64,000 nt of DNA from Palsa-504 sp963806335. GTDB lineage: Bacteria; Actinomycetota; Actinomycetes; Streptosporangiales; Streptosporangiaceae. The DNA is taken from positions 186,001 through 250,000 of the forward strand of contig CAWDXO010000010.1 of the NCBI GenBank assembly GCA_963806335.1, given 5' to 3'. The translations under genes were made by a program, and so were the position numbers. Shown one piece after another: positions 8,383 through 17,522 of this stretch (position 1 is the first letter of the stretch; each line of letters starts with the position of its first letter). Under the pieces are notes generated by a model. That model ran no database searches, was not told where the DNA came from, and saw only the letters and a list, made by a program, of their open reading frames with translations.

Positions 8383-10707
8383 ATGATGAGGAGTGTTGCC
8401 CGGAAGACATGGGCGTGGCTGTGTCGCCGTTCGGCGTTGGTGCTGCTCGTAGTGACCGCCACGGGCCTGGCCGCGGGCGGGCTGGCGCGCCTGGCCGGGG
8501 ACGGGGCGGTCGCTGACGCGGCCTGGCTGGCGACGGCGGCCTGCGGGATCGGCTACGCGTTGTGGTCCGCGATCGACAGCATCCGGCACGGCCGCGTCGG
8601 CGTCGATCTGATCGCGCTGCTCGCCCTGGCCGGCGCAGTGGCGACCCGGGAGCTGCTGGCAGCGGCGGTGGTCAGCGTCATGCTGGCCAGCGGGCGGGCG
8701 CTGGAGGCGTGGGCAGACGAGCGCGCGCGGCATGACCTGAACGCCCTGCTGGCCCGCGCCCCCCGGACCGCCAGGCGGTACCGCGGCGGGTCGCTGGAGG
8801 CGGTGCCGCTCGATGAGATCGCGATAGGCGATGTGCTGCTCGTGGCGCCCGGCGATGTGCTCCCCGTAGACGGTGCGGTGACCTCGGGGATCGCGGTGCT
8901 GGACGAGTCCGCGCTGACCGGCGAGGCCATGCCGGTCGAGCACCGCGCGGGCGACAGCGTCCGCAGCGGCACCGTGAACGCGGGCGGACCGTTCGACTTG
9001 CGCGCTGCGACGAACGCCGCGGACAGCACCTACGCGGGCATCATTCGCCTGGTTTCCGAGGCGGAGAACTCGCAGGCGCCGTTCGTCCGGCTCGCCGACC
9101 GGTACGCGGCGTGGTTCCTGCCGCTGACCCTGGCCGTGGCCGGGGCCGCCTGGGCCGTGGGAGGCGCCGAGCGGGCGGTCGCCGTCCTGGTCGTCGCCAC
9201 GCCGTGCCCGCTGATCCTGGCGGCGCCGGTCGCCTTGGTCTCGGGGCTGTCCGCGGCGGCGCGGCGCGGGGTGGTGGTCAAGAACGGCGGCGTGCTGGAG
9301 CGCCTGGCCCGGTGCGCCACGCTGATGATAGACAAGACCGGGACGCTCACCGTGGGCCAGCCCGCGGTGACCGCGGTGGTATCTGCCGGGACGCTGCCGC
9401 CGGAGGAGATCCTCCCCCTGGCGGCCTCGCTGGATCAGGTATCCGGGCACGTCCTGGCCGCCGCCGTCGTGCGTACGGCGACCGAGCGCGGCTGCCAGCT
9501 GGTCCTGCCCGAGGCTGTGACCGAACAGCCGGGCCAGGGCATCGCCGGGACTGTCCGGGGCCGGCCGGTCAGGCTCGGCCGCGCCGGATGGGCTGGGGTT
9601 AGCGGCGACCCGCCGTGGGTCAGGACCGTCCGCAGGCGGGCCCGGCTGGACGGTGCCCTGACGGTGTTCGTAGCGGTCGACGGCAGGCCTGCCGGCGCGC
9701 TGCTGCTGGAGGACCGGATCCGGCCGGACGCCAGGGCGATGATCCGGGCGATCCGCCGCGACGGCATCACGCGGATCGTCCTGGCTACCGGCGACCGCGC
9801 CGAGGCCGCCGACGCGGTCGGCGCGCTCACCGGAGTCGACGATGTGCTTGCCGAGCTGACCCCGGCCGGCAAGCTGGAAGCGGTGCGCCGCGAACAGCGG
9901 CGGGCGCCGGTCATGATGACCGGCGACGGCATCAACGACGCCCCCGCGCTGGCGCTCGCCGATGTCGGGATCGCCATGGGAGCACGGGGCTCGACCGCCT
10001 CGTCTGAGGCGGCCGACGCGGTGCTGACCGTCGATGAGCTCGGCCGTGTGGGCGAGGTCGCCGCGATAGCCCGCCGCACCCGGCGGATCGCGCTGCAGAG
10101 CGTGCTGGCCGGAATGGGCATGTCGCTGGCGGCGATGGGCGTGGCCGCAGCCGGCCTGCTGCCCCCGGTGTGGGGTGCGCTGCTGCAGGAGGCCATCGAC
10201 GTGGCCGTCATCCTCAACGCGCTGCGTGCGCTGCGCCCGCCCGCTCCCGCTGTCCGTCTGACGGCGGCCGACACGGCACTGACCAGGCGATTCCGTACCG
10301 AGCACCAGGCCATCCGGGCCGACATCGACCAGCTGCGAACGGCCGCGGACACCCTCGATGAGCCGGGCGCGATGACCCGGGTCCGCCAGGTCTACGCGAC
10401 GCTCACCGGCGAGGTCTGGCCGCACGAGAGCGCGGAGGAGGATGAGCTGTACCCGTCCCTGAACCGGGTGCTGGGCGGCGCCGACCCGACCGCGCCGATG
10501 AGCCGGGCGCACGCCGAGATCGCCTACCAGATCGCGCGGTTCGGCCGGCTCATCGAGGACATCGGCGACCGGGATCCCGACGCCTCACAGATCGCCGATC
10601 TCCGCGGCGCGCTGTACGGGCTGCATGCCATCCTCCGGCTGCACACCGTGCAGGAGGACGAGACCTACCTGTCGCTCGGCGACAGTGCCGACGCCCCGTC
10701 CCGCTGA
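8383..10707 (+). CDS. P1B-5 type metal-exporting ATPase with C-terminal hemerythrin domain
   Basis: 774 aa. P-type ATPase order: actuator LTGEA (178-182), ion-pathway motif TPCPL (273-277), phosphorylation site DKTGT (317-321), hinge TGDGINDAPA, and a last helix with QEAIDVAVILNALRAL. TPCP combined with QE-x2-D near the last helices, plus a C-terminal HHE (hemerythrin) domain from about residue 630 (RTEHQAI, HESAEEDELY, HTVQEDETY), defines the P1B-5 group, typified by rhizobial Nia, which responds to Ni and Fe. The N-terminus lacks an HMA domain. The ATG at 8383 follows a GGGGG tract. Likely role: export of Fe(II) or Ni(II) with di-iron sensing by the tail. Confidence 0.9.
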   Translation: MMRSVARKTWAWLCRRSALVLLVVTATGLAAGGLARLAGDGAVADAAWLATAACGIGYALWSAIDSIRHGRVGVDLIALLALAGAVATRELLAAAVVSVMLASGRALEAWADERARHDLNALLARAPRTARRYRGGSLEAVPLDEIAIGDVLLVAPGDVLPVDGAVTSGIAVLDESALTGEAMPVEHRAGDSVRSGTVNAGGPFDLRAATNAADSTYAGIIRLVSEAENSQAPFVRLADRYAAWFLPLTLAVAGAAWAVGGAERAVAVLVVATPCPLILAAPVALVSGLSAAARRGVVVKNGGVLERLARCATLMIDKTGTLTVGQPAVTAVVSAGTLPPEEILPLAASLDQVSGHVLAAAVVRTATERGCQLVLPEAVTEQPGQGIAGTVRGRPVRLGRAGWAGVSGDPPWVRTVRRRARLDGALTVFVAVDGRPAGALLLEDRIRPDARAMIRAIRRDGITRIVLATGDRAEAADAVGALTGVDDVLAELTPAGKLEAVRREQRRAPVMMTGDGINDAPALALADVGIAMGARGSTASSEAADAVLTVDELGRVGEVAAIARRTRRIALQSVLAGMGMSLAAMGVAAAGLLPPVWGALLQEAIDVAVILNALRALRPPAPAVRLTAADTALTRRFRTEHQAIRADIDQLRTAADTLDEPGAMTRVRQVYATLTGEVWPHESAEEDELYPSLNRVLGGADPTAPMSRAHAEIAYQIARFGRLIEDIGDRDPDASQIADLRGALYGLHAILRLHTVQEDETYLSLGDSADAPSR

Positions 10708-10715
10708 CCGCACGG

Positions 10716-11036
10716 TTACCAACGACGGGGCGCGTGATCGTTGTCCTTAGTCCCAGGTTCAGCGCCAGGTCTCCTGCGGGCCGGGGACCTCGGGCGCGTC
10801 ACGGCTGCCAGGAGCGGATCCTGGAATGAGGCGACCTGGCCGACGGGCACGTCGGCTGCCGGGCCGATGGCCGTGCCGGAGGGCACCTTGCCCGGCTTCG
10901 GCCCCGACGAGCTGCTGGTCCCGGCGGTGGCTGTCGGGACGGGACCGATGGCCGAGGGCAGGTTCGACGGGCCGCGCGTGCCCGCGGTCCCGCCGGCCAG
11001 CAGCACCGGCGGGATAAGCACCACGCCGATGAACAC
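10716..11036 (-). pseudogene. Rieske [2Fe-2S] protein remnant
   Basis: 106-aa frame. The N-terminal part is a hydrophobic export segment (MFIGVVLIPPVLLAGG), a Ser/Gly/Thr linker, then AIGPAADVPVGQVASFQDP, which matches the opening strands of small actinobacterial Rieske proteins. After that the frame turns into Arg/Pro-rich sequence. None of the cluster-binding motifs (CPHxGC, CPCHG) is present in any frame before the neighbouring ATPase gene ends. I read it as a 3'-deleted Rieske gene unable to bind a cluster. Confidence 0.55.
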
Positions 11037-11102
11037 ATGCGGCGAGGGCAGCTGGCGCGCGTGGCGGCTGGTTCACCCGTGCCGCGTGAGCGCAGTCAGG
11101 AC

Positions 11103-11813
11103 TCACTGGCCGCCTCGGCCCGATGGCGGGCGGACGCCGCAGACGATGCCGGCTTCGGCGGCGACCGGATGGAAGCAGACCTCGGTCAGTCCCGCATCGC
11201 GCAGTGCCTGCTGCCAGAACTCCGGGGTTGCTGGGTGCTCCGGCCCGACGCGGAGGCCGTAGCGGGTCAGGTTCTTCGCGATGCGCCACCATCCGCCGAT
11301 TCCCTTGGCAGCGAGCGCGGCCACCTTCTGGCGCAGGATGGCACGGTCCCGCCGGCTCCCGCCGCGGCCGAACATCATGTCAGCGATGACCAGGCGGCCG
11401 CCGGGACACAGCCATTGCGCCGCACGCGCGGTCAGCGCCCGCTTGTCGGCATCGGCGAGGTGGTGTAGCGCGTAGCTGCTGACGATGAGGTCGGCGTAGG
11501 ACGGAGGAAGCCGGAAGTCCCTCAGGTCGGTCACCTCGGTCGATACGTTCGCGAGCCCTGCATCGGCCGTCCGCCCGGCAAGGGCCTCGGTCATAGCGGG
11601 CGAGATGTCGACTGCGTGCACCGAGGCCACCAGCGGGGCCAGGGCTGTCGTCACGAACCCGGTGCCTGCTCCGAGGTCCACGCAGACATCAGACGGTTGC
11701 GGCTGCGACAGATCAAGAATGCGGTCAAGCACTTTTCCGAATGCCGCCGCCGAAATCACGTGATCATGCCATTGCCCGACGCGCTTATCCCACTTCTGGC
11801 TCACTGTCACCAT
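11103..11813 (-). CDS. Class I SAM-dependent methyltransferase
   Basis: 236 aa. Motif I is VDLGAGTGF (about 45-53), an acidic loop VHAVDISPAM follows, then ALHHLAD and PGGRLVIADMMF. This is the standard Rossmann methyltransferase fold. The C-terminal WWRIAKNLTRYGLRV and GLTEVCFHPV segments are those of UbiE/menaquinone-like small-molecule methyltransferases. The substrate cannot be told. The gene stands alone between two decayed genes, with a start at 11813. Confidence 0.85.
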   Translation of the reverse strand: MVTVSQKWDKRVGQWHDHVISAAAFGKVLDRILDLSQPQPSDVCVDLGAGTGFVTTALAPLVASVHAVDISPAMTEALAGRTADAGLANVSTEVTDLRDFRLPPSYADLIVSSYALHHLADADKRALTARAAQWLCPGGRLVIADMMFGRGGSRRDRAILRQKVAALAAKGIGGWWRIAKNLTRYGLRVGPEHPATPEFWQQALRDAGLTEVCFHPVAAEAGIVCGVRPPSGRGGQ

Positions 11814-11879
11814 TGACTCCTGGCTTGTCGTTTCCTATTGACCGCTATTGACCCGTCCGGGGAACAATATGTTGCGCTT

Positions 11880-11923
11880 ATGAAGCCAGCATGAAGCGCT
11901 GTTTTCTGAACGAAACATGAAGC
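11880..11923. promoter_or_regulatory. ATGAAGC direct repeats, candidate response-regulator site
   Basis: ATGAAGC occurs at 11880, 11891 and 11917. The first two are exactly 11 bp apart, as OmpR-class sites usually are. They lie upstream of a kinase whose partner regulator survives only as a tail (12067-12186), so they could be the autoregulatory site of the lost regulator. Confidence 0.35.
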
Positions 11924-12066
11924 ACGCACCGATGGCCGCCGAGCTGGCACCGTAAAGTCTCATGCCCGCCGGTTTTGGTCTTGGCCCGTCGGCCAGCCGG
12001 CGATAACGCCGTGCTGCGGCGGCTGGCTTCATGGTGCTGTCACGATTGGCCTGCATCCTTATTTGC

Positions 12067-12186
12067 ATGTACGCACCGCAGGCCGCTGCCGCTCAGCCGA
12101 CGGCCACCAGTCGGTCCAAGCTCGCCGGCGCCGGGGCGCGGATCGAGACCGTACGCGGCGTGGGCTACCGCACCGGAGCGTCATGA
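12067..12186 (+). pseudogene. C-terminal tail of a deleted OmpR-family response regulator
   Basis: The 39-codon frame ends in ARIETVRGVGYRTGAS, the typical last strand and wing of an OmpR/PhoB winged-helix domain. The receiver domain and most of the DNA-binding domain are absent: upstream sequence in all three frames shows no response-regulator motifs. Its stop overlaps the kinase ATG (ATGA), the usual regulator-kinase junction. So the 5' part of the regulator was deleted while the operon junction survived. Confidence 0.7.
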
Positions 12187-13493
12187 GGCTCGGACCCGCG
12201 GCCCGGGTCGCCGCTACCGCGACGGGGATCATCGCCGTGGTCTACGTCCTGGGCGTCATCGTGCTCAACCTGGTGGTTTCCGCCCGGCTGGCTCAGCAAA
12301 ACGACAACCGGCTTGCCGACCGGCTGGCCGCGGCCAGCCATGACCAGGATGTGTTCAGCCAACGCCCGCCCCGCACGTTCCGCGGCGCGGGTGAGGGCGA
12401 CGCCGATTCGGCGCCGGTCTTCTTCTGGCTGCTGGACGCCCGGCAGGCGGTCACTGCGCAGAGTCCGGGCGCCCCGGTGTTGCCGGCCCGCCCGCTCGGC
12501 GGGCGGCAGCCGCGCGACGGCCTCGCGGTCACGGTCAAGGCCGGCCGGGCCGACCCGTTCCGGCTGAAGATGACCCGGGACGGTACCAGCTGGCTCGTCG
12601 CGGGCCAGAGCCTGGCCGGGGTCGCGCATACCAAGCGCCTGCTGCTGTACGCCGAGGTACTAGCGGGGCCGTTCGTCCTGCTGGCCATGTTCTTCGGCTG
12701 CCTTGCGGTAGGTCAGCGTGCGCTGGCCCCGGTCGAGCGGTCACGGCGCCGCCAGCTGGAGTTCACCGCCGACGCCTCGCACGAGCTGCGCACTCCGCTG
12801 AGCGTGATCCGTGCCGAGACCGACGTGGCGCTGAGTACCCCGCGCGACGCCGCCGGGTACCGGGACGCCCTGGTCCGCATCCAGGGGGAGGGCGCACGGC
12901 TGCGGCATCTGGTAGACGACATGCTCTGGCTGGCCAGGTTCGACTCCCTGCCGCCGCCACCCCATGACGAGCCGGTCGACCTGGCGACGCTGGCGCAGGC
13001 CTGTGCGGACCGGTTCCGCGTCGTCGGCCCGGCGATCACCGCGGAACCCCCCGGCCGGCCGACGCTGATCAACGCGCCGCCGGAATGGATCGACCAGCTG
13101 GCCGGGGTGCTGATGGACAACGCCTGCCGTTATGCCGGCCCGGACGGCGTGGTCCGAATCGGCGTCCGAGCCCACGGCAGCCGTATCAGCCTCACCGTCG
13201 AAGACAGCGGCCCCGGCATCGTCGAGGCCGAACGGCCGCGACTGTTCGACAGGCTCCACCGCGCGACCGAGCAGGGATCGGGCGCGGGCCTCGGGCTGGC
13301 CATCGGCGACTCGATCGTGCGCTCTACCGGCGGCCGCTGGCACATCGGCGACTCAACGCTCGGCGGGGCACTGATGATGGTGACCTGGAAGCGGAATCCC
13401 ACGCCGCAGCGGCTCGCCGCGCAGCGGATAACGACCGTCGGGGCCGGAGTATCTGCGGTGGCAGGATCGGGGCCAGCCGACGGTGCCGCCTAG
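12183..13493 (+). CDS. Sensor histidine kinase, orphaned by loss of its regulator
   Basis: 436 aa. One membrane helix about 10-32, an extracytoplasmic sensor region about 33-150, and a second helix about 153-178. The HisKA box DASHELRTPL has H200. The ATPase domain has LMDNACRYAG (N-box), DSGPGI (G1) and GAGLGLAI (G2). The start at 12183 overlaps the truncated regulator. It is chemically intact, but its cognate regulator is gone, so signalling would need a regulator encoded elsewhere. Confidence 0.9.
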   Translation: MRLGPAARVAATATGIIAVVYVLGVIVLNLVVSARLAQQNDNRLADRLAAASHDQDVFSQRPPRTFRGAGEGDADSAPVFFWLLDARQAVTAQSPGAPVLPARPLGGRQPRDGLAVTVKAGRADPFRLKMTRDGTSWLVAGQSLAGVAHTKRLLLYAEVLAGPFVLLAMFFGCLAVGQRALAPVERSRRRQLEFTADASHELRTPLSVIRAETDVALSTPRDAAGYRDALVRIQGEGARLRHLVDDMLWLARFDSLPPPPHDEPVDLATLAQACADRFRVVGPAITAEPPGRPTLINAPPEWIDQLAGVLMDNACRYAGPDGVVRIGVRAHGSRISLTVEDSGPGIVEAERPRLFDRLHRATEQGSGAGLGLAIGDSIVRSTGGRWHIGDSTLGGALMMVTWKRNPTPQRLAAQRITTVGAGVSAVAGSGPADGAA

Positions 13494-13499
13494 GTTGTT

Positions 13500-13672
13500 G
13501 GGCTCCGTAGTCGCGCAGGCCCGGGTCGACGACCTGGACCGCGGTCATCTGGTTCATCGTCAGGTTCCGGTCTGTCCGAGTTGATCGCCGACGTCGAGCC
13601 TGGGGTCTCCACCGAGGACAGGTCCTTCACCATCGCGTTGCGCTTGGCCAGCCCGACCGCGTCGCGCCCCAG
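13500..13672 (-). pseudogene. Fragment of a P2-type cation ATPase around its catalytic Asp
   Basis: Two frames together read GRDAVGLAKRNAMVKDLSS, VETPGSTSAINSD, then LTMNQMTAVQVVDPG. In P2-type (Ca2+/monovalent cation) ATPases this is the block surrounding SDKTGTLT. Here one A and one C are missing at the DKTGT codons relative to the expected reading, which shifts the frame in the catalytic motif itself. Nothing else of the enzyme is present, so it is a short dead fragment unrelated to the other two P-type ATPases in the window. Confidence 0.7.
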
Positions 13673-13773
13673 GTCATGTGCCAGCGCCGCAGGAAACCGA
13701 AATACGCAGCCGCGATTCCTGCCAGCATGGCCAGCACAGCGCCGGTCGGCTTGCCCGTCACGATCAGCTTCAT
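13627..13773 (-). pseudogene. Short ORF with SRPBCC-like leader fused into ATPase debris
   Basis: 48 codons from the ATG at 13773. The first part has a hydrophobic helix (GAVLAMLAGIAAAYFGFL) then RRWHMTWGA, which resembles the start of actinobacterial membrane-anchored SRPBCC proteins. After that the frame runs into the ATPase fragment out of phase and stops. I read it as the head of a gene joined to unrelated debris. Translation is possible but function is unlikely. Confidence 0.4.
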
Positions 13774-13864
13774 TCATCACCTCCGGCCGGGTCGCCGGTG
13801 TCCATCTGGCGGTCCATGCGGCCCGTCCGGCCCCCTCCACCTTCGGCCCGCGTCGGTACCCGGG

Positions 13865-15562
13865 TCATGGGTGTTGGTTGCCGGTTCCGGGGTCTGTCGT
13901 CCCTTCCGCCGGCCCGGCCCGGTCCCGGAAGGCCTGCACCGCCGTCGGCAGGGTCGGGAACAGCAGCTCCGTCCCGATCTTGCCGGCCAGGCCGAAGGCC
14001 TGCAGCCGGGCCAGCAGGTCCTGCTTGACGCGGGCCAGGGCGAACACGGCGCCCCGGCTGGTGATCTCCACGCGGACCGCGTCCATGGCCTCGAGCGCGG
14101 TGAAGTCCACTTCGATGTTGGCCTCGACGTTGAGGACGAACCAGCGCAGGGGGCCGGACGGCTGGTCCGCGGCGGCCAGGGCGCGCCGCCGGAAGTCCTC
14201 GGCGTTGGCGAAGAACAGCGGCGCGTCGTAGCGGTATACCACCAGGCCGGGAATGGTCCGCGCGTCGGGATAGTCGTCCACGTCGTGCATGCCCGCCAGG
14301 CCGGGTACGAACCCCTGGACCGCGTCGTGCGGGCGGGCCACCCGGACCAGCAGGTCGGCCACGGACAGGCCGATCGCGATCAGCACCCCGTACAGGATGT
14401 CGAAGGCGAGCACGCCGAGGAAGGTGGCCACGGCGATCAAGAGCTCGGTGCGGCGGAAGGCGAGCAGCCGCCGGAAGGCCGGCACGTCGATCAGCTGGAT
14501 CGCGGCGAAGATCACGATCCCGCCGAGCGCCGCCACCGGGATGCGAGACAGGAGGGAGTGCGCGAACAGCAGGACCACCAGCACGGCGGCCGCCACGGCC
14601 AGCGAGTACGCCTTGGTCTTGTTGCCGGCAGTGACCGCGATGGCCGTCCTGGTCCCGCTGCTGCTAACCGGGAAGCCGTGTACCAGCGCCGAGCCGGCGT
14701 TGGCCACGCCGAGCGCCAGCAGCTCCCGGTTTGCCGCGATCTCCTCGCCGCGTCGCGCGAACGAACGGGCGGTTACTACGTCGTCGCTGAAGCCCACGAT
14801 CAGCACGGTGAACGCGGGCAGCAGCAGCTCGCGCAGCGATTGCGGATGAAGGGCGGGCAGCTGCACCGTGGGCAGCCGGGCCGGGACCGGCCCGGTGACG
14901 CCGACCCCGCCCGGGCGGAAGGCCGCCACGGCGACGGTGGCGAGCAGCACCGCCAGCAGCGGGCCAGGCAGCCGCGGCCAGCGCCATCGCAGGAGAAGGA
15001 GAAACCCCAGGACCGACAGGGAGACCGCGAGGACGGCCGGCTGGACGTGGCCAAGCCCGCGGGCGAACGAGCCGGCCTGGGCGAAGAATACCTGGCCGGT
15101 GACCGGGACCCCGGTCACGTGCCGGAGCTGGTCGGCGATCATGATCAGGGCCACGCCCGTCATGTAGCCGATCAGGACGGGCCGCGACAGCAGGTCCGCG
15201 ACGAAGCCCAGCCGCAGCAGCCAGGCCGCCACCGCCATCATCCCGGTGAGCAGCGCCAGGGTGCTCGCGAGTTCGGCGTACCGGGCCGGGTCCCCGGCGG
15301 CCAGCGGCTTGATGGCCACGAGGGTCATCAGCGCGGTCGTCGCCTCGGGGCCCATGGACAGCGACTTCGACGAGCCGAACAGCACATAGGCGATCAGCGC
15401 CGGGACGGCGGCCCACAAGCCGGTGACCGGGGGCAGGCCCGCGATCGTCGCGTAGGCCATCACCTGCGGCACCAGGTAGGCCGCGACGGTGACGCCGGCC
15501 AGCAGGTCACCGGCCAGCCAGGCACGGCGATAGCCGCGCAGCTCAGCCAGTCCCGGGATCAC
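13865..15562 (-). CDS. SulP-family anion permease with STAS domain
   Basis: 565-aa inner-membrane transporter of the SLC26/SulP family (sulfate, bicarbonate or other anions). About 11-14 helices cover residues 15-420, with hallmark segments PQVMAYATIAGLPP near the N-terminus, SLSMGPEATTALM, FPVSSSGTRTAIAVTAGNKTK, and a C-terminal STAS domain (about 440-550). The gene is complete and oriented away from the kinase. With much sulfur chemistry in this window, sulfate is an attractive substrate, but the family is too broad to say. Confidence 0.9.
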   Translation of the reverse strand: MIPGLAELRGYRRAWLAGDLLAGVTVAAYLVPQVMAYATIAGLPPVTGLWAAVPALIAYVLFGSSKSLSMGPEATTALMTLVAIKPLAAGDPARYAELASTLALLTGMMAVAAWLLRLGFVADLLSRPVLIGYMTGVALIMIADQLRHVTGVPVTGQVFFAQAGSFARGLGHVQPAVLAVSLSVLGFLLLLRWRWPRLPGPLLAVLLATVAVAAFRPGGVGVTGPVPARLPTVQLPALHPQSLRELLLPAFTVLIVGFSDDVVTARSFARRGEEIAANRELLALGVANAGSALVHGFPVSSSGTRTAIAVTAGNKTKAYSLAVAAAVLVVLLFAHSLLSRIPVAALGGIVIFAAIQLIDVPAFRRLLAFRRTELLIAVATFLGVLAFDILYGVLIAIGLSVADLLVRVARPHDAVQGFVPGLAGMHDVDDYPDARTIPGLVVYRYDAPLFFANAEDFRRRALAAADQPSGPLRWFVLNVEANIEVDFTALEAMDAVRVEITSRGAVFALARVKQDLLARLQAFGLAGKIGTELLFPTLPTAVQAFRDRAGPAEGTTDPGTGNQHP

Positions 15563-15730
15563 GCCCCTTTCTTACCCAGGTCCCGGCCAGCCCGGACCTA
15601 TTCCGGCCAGGTCATGACCAACGCCCCTGGCCGCGCGAGCCCGCCGGGATAGGACCGAAAATGGAGAAAGGGGAAGTCATCACTACGGTATTGACGCATC
15701 AGCCCTCCACTGACAAGCCCGACCGCCAGG

Positions 15731-15847
15731 GTGGCGGCGCGGCTCCTCGTCCCCGGTTTCTGGGGCGCGGTCAGCATCATCGTGATGTGGCTCGCCGTGA
15801 TGTTCGACGGCATCTTCGGCGGCGACATGGTCTTCGGCAGCAACTGA
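15731..15847 (+). CDS. Small single-helix membrane protein
   Basis: 38-aa frame starting at GTG 15731, with one helix (PGFWGAVSIIVMWLAVMFDG) and a GGDMVFGSN tail. It resembles the short hydrophobic proteins of about 50-70 aa common in actinobacteria, but may be cut at either end, because an in-frame stop precedes it closely and the usual longer C-terminus is missing. The ribosome site is weak. It could be a remnant. Confidence 0.4.
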   Translation: MAARLLVPGFWGAVSIIVMWLAVMFDGIFGGDMVFGSN

Positions 15848-16151
15848 TGGGTGCATCCAGCAGCTTCGGGAACATGTTCAGCGCCGGGGGGGGGCGTCGC
15901 TGTTCCTGACCTTCCTGCCAATGCTGCCTCGCAGGTCCTGCTCAGCAACCTGCTCTATGACGCGAGCAGCTGGGTGAAGGCGTCTTGTACGCTCGGGCCG
16001 GCGGCGGCCTGGCCGAAAGACCCCTAGTCCCGGGACCTCAGCCCGTTGCCGGTGCCCGCTGCCGCGGGCCATCGTCGGATGCAGAACCGATCACTTGGGG
16101 TGCCGCCCGGCACTGCCGGGCCACCTGCGGCACAGCCGAACGGAGCGCGAG

Positions 16152-16607
16152 ATGCCACGATACCCGGCCGACCATGCGGGACTCGAGATATTGCCGTTCG
16201 ACAGGTGCCTGGAGTTGCTGACCACGGTCCCCCTCGGACGGGTCAGCTTTTTCGCCGATGGCGAGATAGTGGTCCTGCCAGTGAATCACGTAATGGACGG
16301 CCAGGATCCGGTCTTTCGCACGGCTCGCGGGTCGAAGCTGTCCGCGGCCGAAGGCCAGAACGTGGTGGCGTTCGAGGCAGATGAATATGACGAGCCGACC
16401 CGAACTGGATGGAGCGTCCTGGTCAATGGCCGCGCCCACGCGATCTACGACGAGGCGGAGATCCGGCGTTTGAGCCGCCTGGGTGTGCGCCCGTGGGTCA
16501 CGGCCGTGAACCGGCCGTTCTGGATCCGGATCCGGCCCACCTCAGTAAGCGGGCGGCAGACGCCAGGTCTCGCGGCAGCAGAACACTTCAGCCGCGTTGA
16601 GGGCTGA
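16152..16607 (+). CDS. Pyridoxamine 5'-phosphate oxidase-like (split-barrel) flavoprotein
   Basis: 151 aa. The split-barrel fold is indicated by RCLELLTTVPLGRVSFFADGE, ILP-type strand VVLPVNHVMD, VVAFEADEYDEPTRTGWSV and a C-terminal FWIRIRPTSVSGR. Actinobacterial members of this group bind FMN or F420 and act as small-molecule reductases or flavin carriers. The ATG at 16152 follows a GGAG. No operon partner is obvious. Confidence 0.85.
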   Translation: MPRYPADHAGLEILPFDRCLELLTTVPLGRVSFFADGEIVVLPVNHVMDGQDPVFRTARGSKLSAAEGQNVVAFEADEYDEPTRTGWSVLVNGRAHAIYDEAEIRRLSRLGVRPWVTAVNRPFWIRIRPTSVSGRQTPGLAAAEHFSRVEG

Positions 16608-16742
16608 ACCATCGACAGGCCCATCAGATGGCAAGATCCTGCTGGATGAGGCCGTAACACGGCTGACCGTTCCGGGCGGTGAGATCCTTAGTTGCCGAAC
16701 GGGTTGGCTCACGCCCTGGCCTCCGGCCGCGCGCTCCGCTGG

Positions 16743-16883
16743 CTAGGAGTGGTGGCCTGCGTCGATGTCGATGGCGACGACGTAGAGGCGCTGACCAGTC
16801 GCGCTGACCGTCTCGACCTCGTAGGCGCGGACCGGGACCTGCGGGTTGGAGAGCGGTGGGCCGCTGGCTGACCGCCAGCCGGC
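16743..16883 (-). other. Short unrecognised C-terminal coding fragment
   Basis: Directly after the stop of the LLM remnant, and in the same frame, the minus strand reads NPQVPVRAYEVETV then RLYVVAIDIDAGHHS before a stop at 16743. The codon pattern looks coding, but no start exists apart from readthrough. I do not recognise the family. It is probably the tail of another deleted gene. Confidence 0.3.
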
Positions 16884-17418
16884 TTATCGCCAGCCGAGCG
16901 CAGGCGCCACGTGGGTGAGGATGCTGTCGATGACGTGGGCGTTGTAGTCGACGCCGAGCTGGTTAGGCACGGTGAGCAGCAGCGTGTCGGCGGCTGCGAT
17001 CGCCTCGTCCTCCTTGAGCTGCTGGATCAGCACATCCGGCTCGGCAGCGTACGCGCGGCCGAAGATCGCCTGGGTCCGGCGAGCCGCGGCTGATCCCCAG
17101 CTGGAGGCGGCCGCCGGAGATGAGGTCGGCCGCGCCGGCGTCCTCTGCCATGTACAGCGGGTTCTCGTAGCGCATGTCGATGACTGCCGTGCCGATCTCG
17201 ATCCGGCTGGTGCGCGTACCGATCGCCGCCAGCAGCGGGAACGGAGATCCCAGCTGCCTCGCGAAATGGTGCACGCGGAAGTACGCGCCGTCAGCGCCCA
17301 GCTCTTCGGCGGCGACGGCTAGGTCAATCGACTGCAGCAACGCGTCCGATGCCGACCGCGTACGCGAGCCAGGCGACGACGACCAGTGCCCGAACGACAG
17401 GAAGCCAATCTTCTTCAC
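16884..17418 (-). pseudogene. LLM-class flavin-dependent oxidoreductase, internal deletion
   Basis: The head starts at GTG 17418 (VKKIGFLSFGHW) and runs through ELGADGAYFRVHHF and ISGGRLQLGISRGSP, the N-terminal half of the luciferase-like monooxygenase barrel. It then shifts frame and continues directly with the C-terminal end (AYAAEPDVLIQQLKEDEAI, LTVPNQLGVDYNAHVI, ILTHVAPALGWR). A full-length member has about 340 aa; only about 120 plus 60 remain. Both termini are preserved while the middle is lost, so the protein cannot be functional. Confidence 0.75.
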
Positions 17419-17522
17419 CAGCGCGTCAACGCGAGCCGCCCAGGCGGCATTCCTCCCCGGCGAAGCCCCGGCTGCGCGCGCTGCGTTCTGACTGCCGGCC
17501 TGGATGTACTCATCCGGCTGAT

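Noticed and set aside
8119..10512. A 797-codon minus-strand frame opposite the P1B-5 ATPase
   Set aside because: It is the antisense shadow of a clear ATPase gene, Arg/Gly/Gln-rich, with no domain.
13676..15652. A 658-codon plus-strand frame opposite the SulP gene
   Set aside because: Composition of Asp/Gln/Arg/Gly/His repeats typical of antisense frames; SulP on the minus strand explains the DNA.
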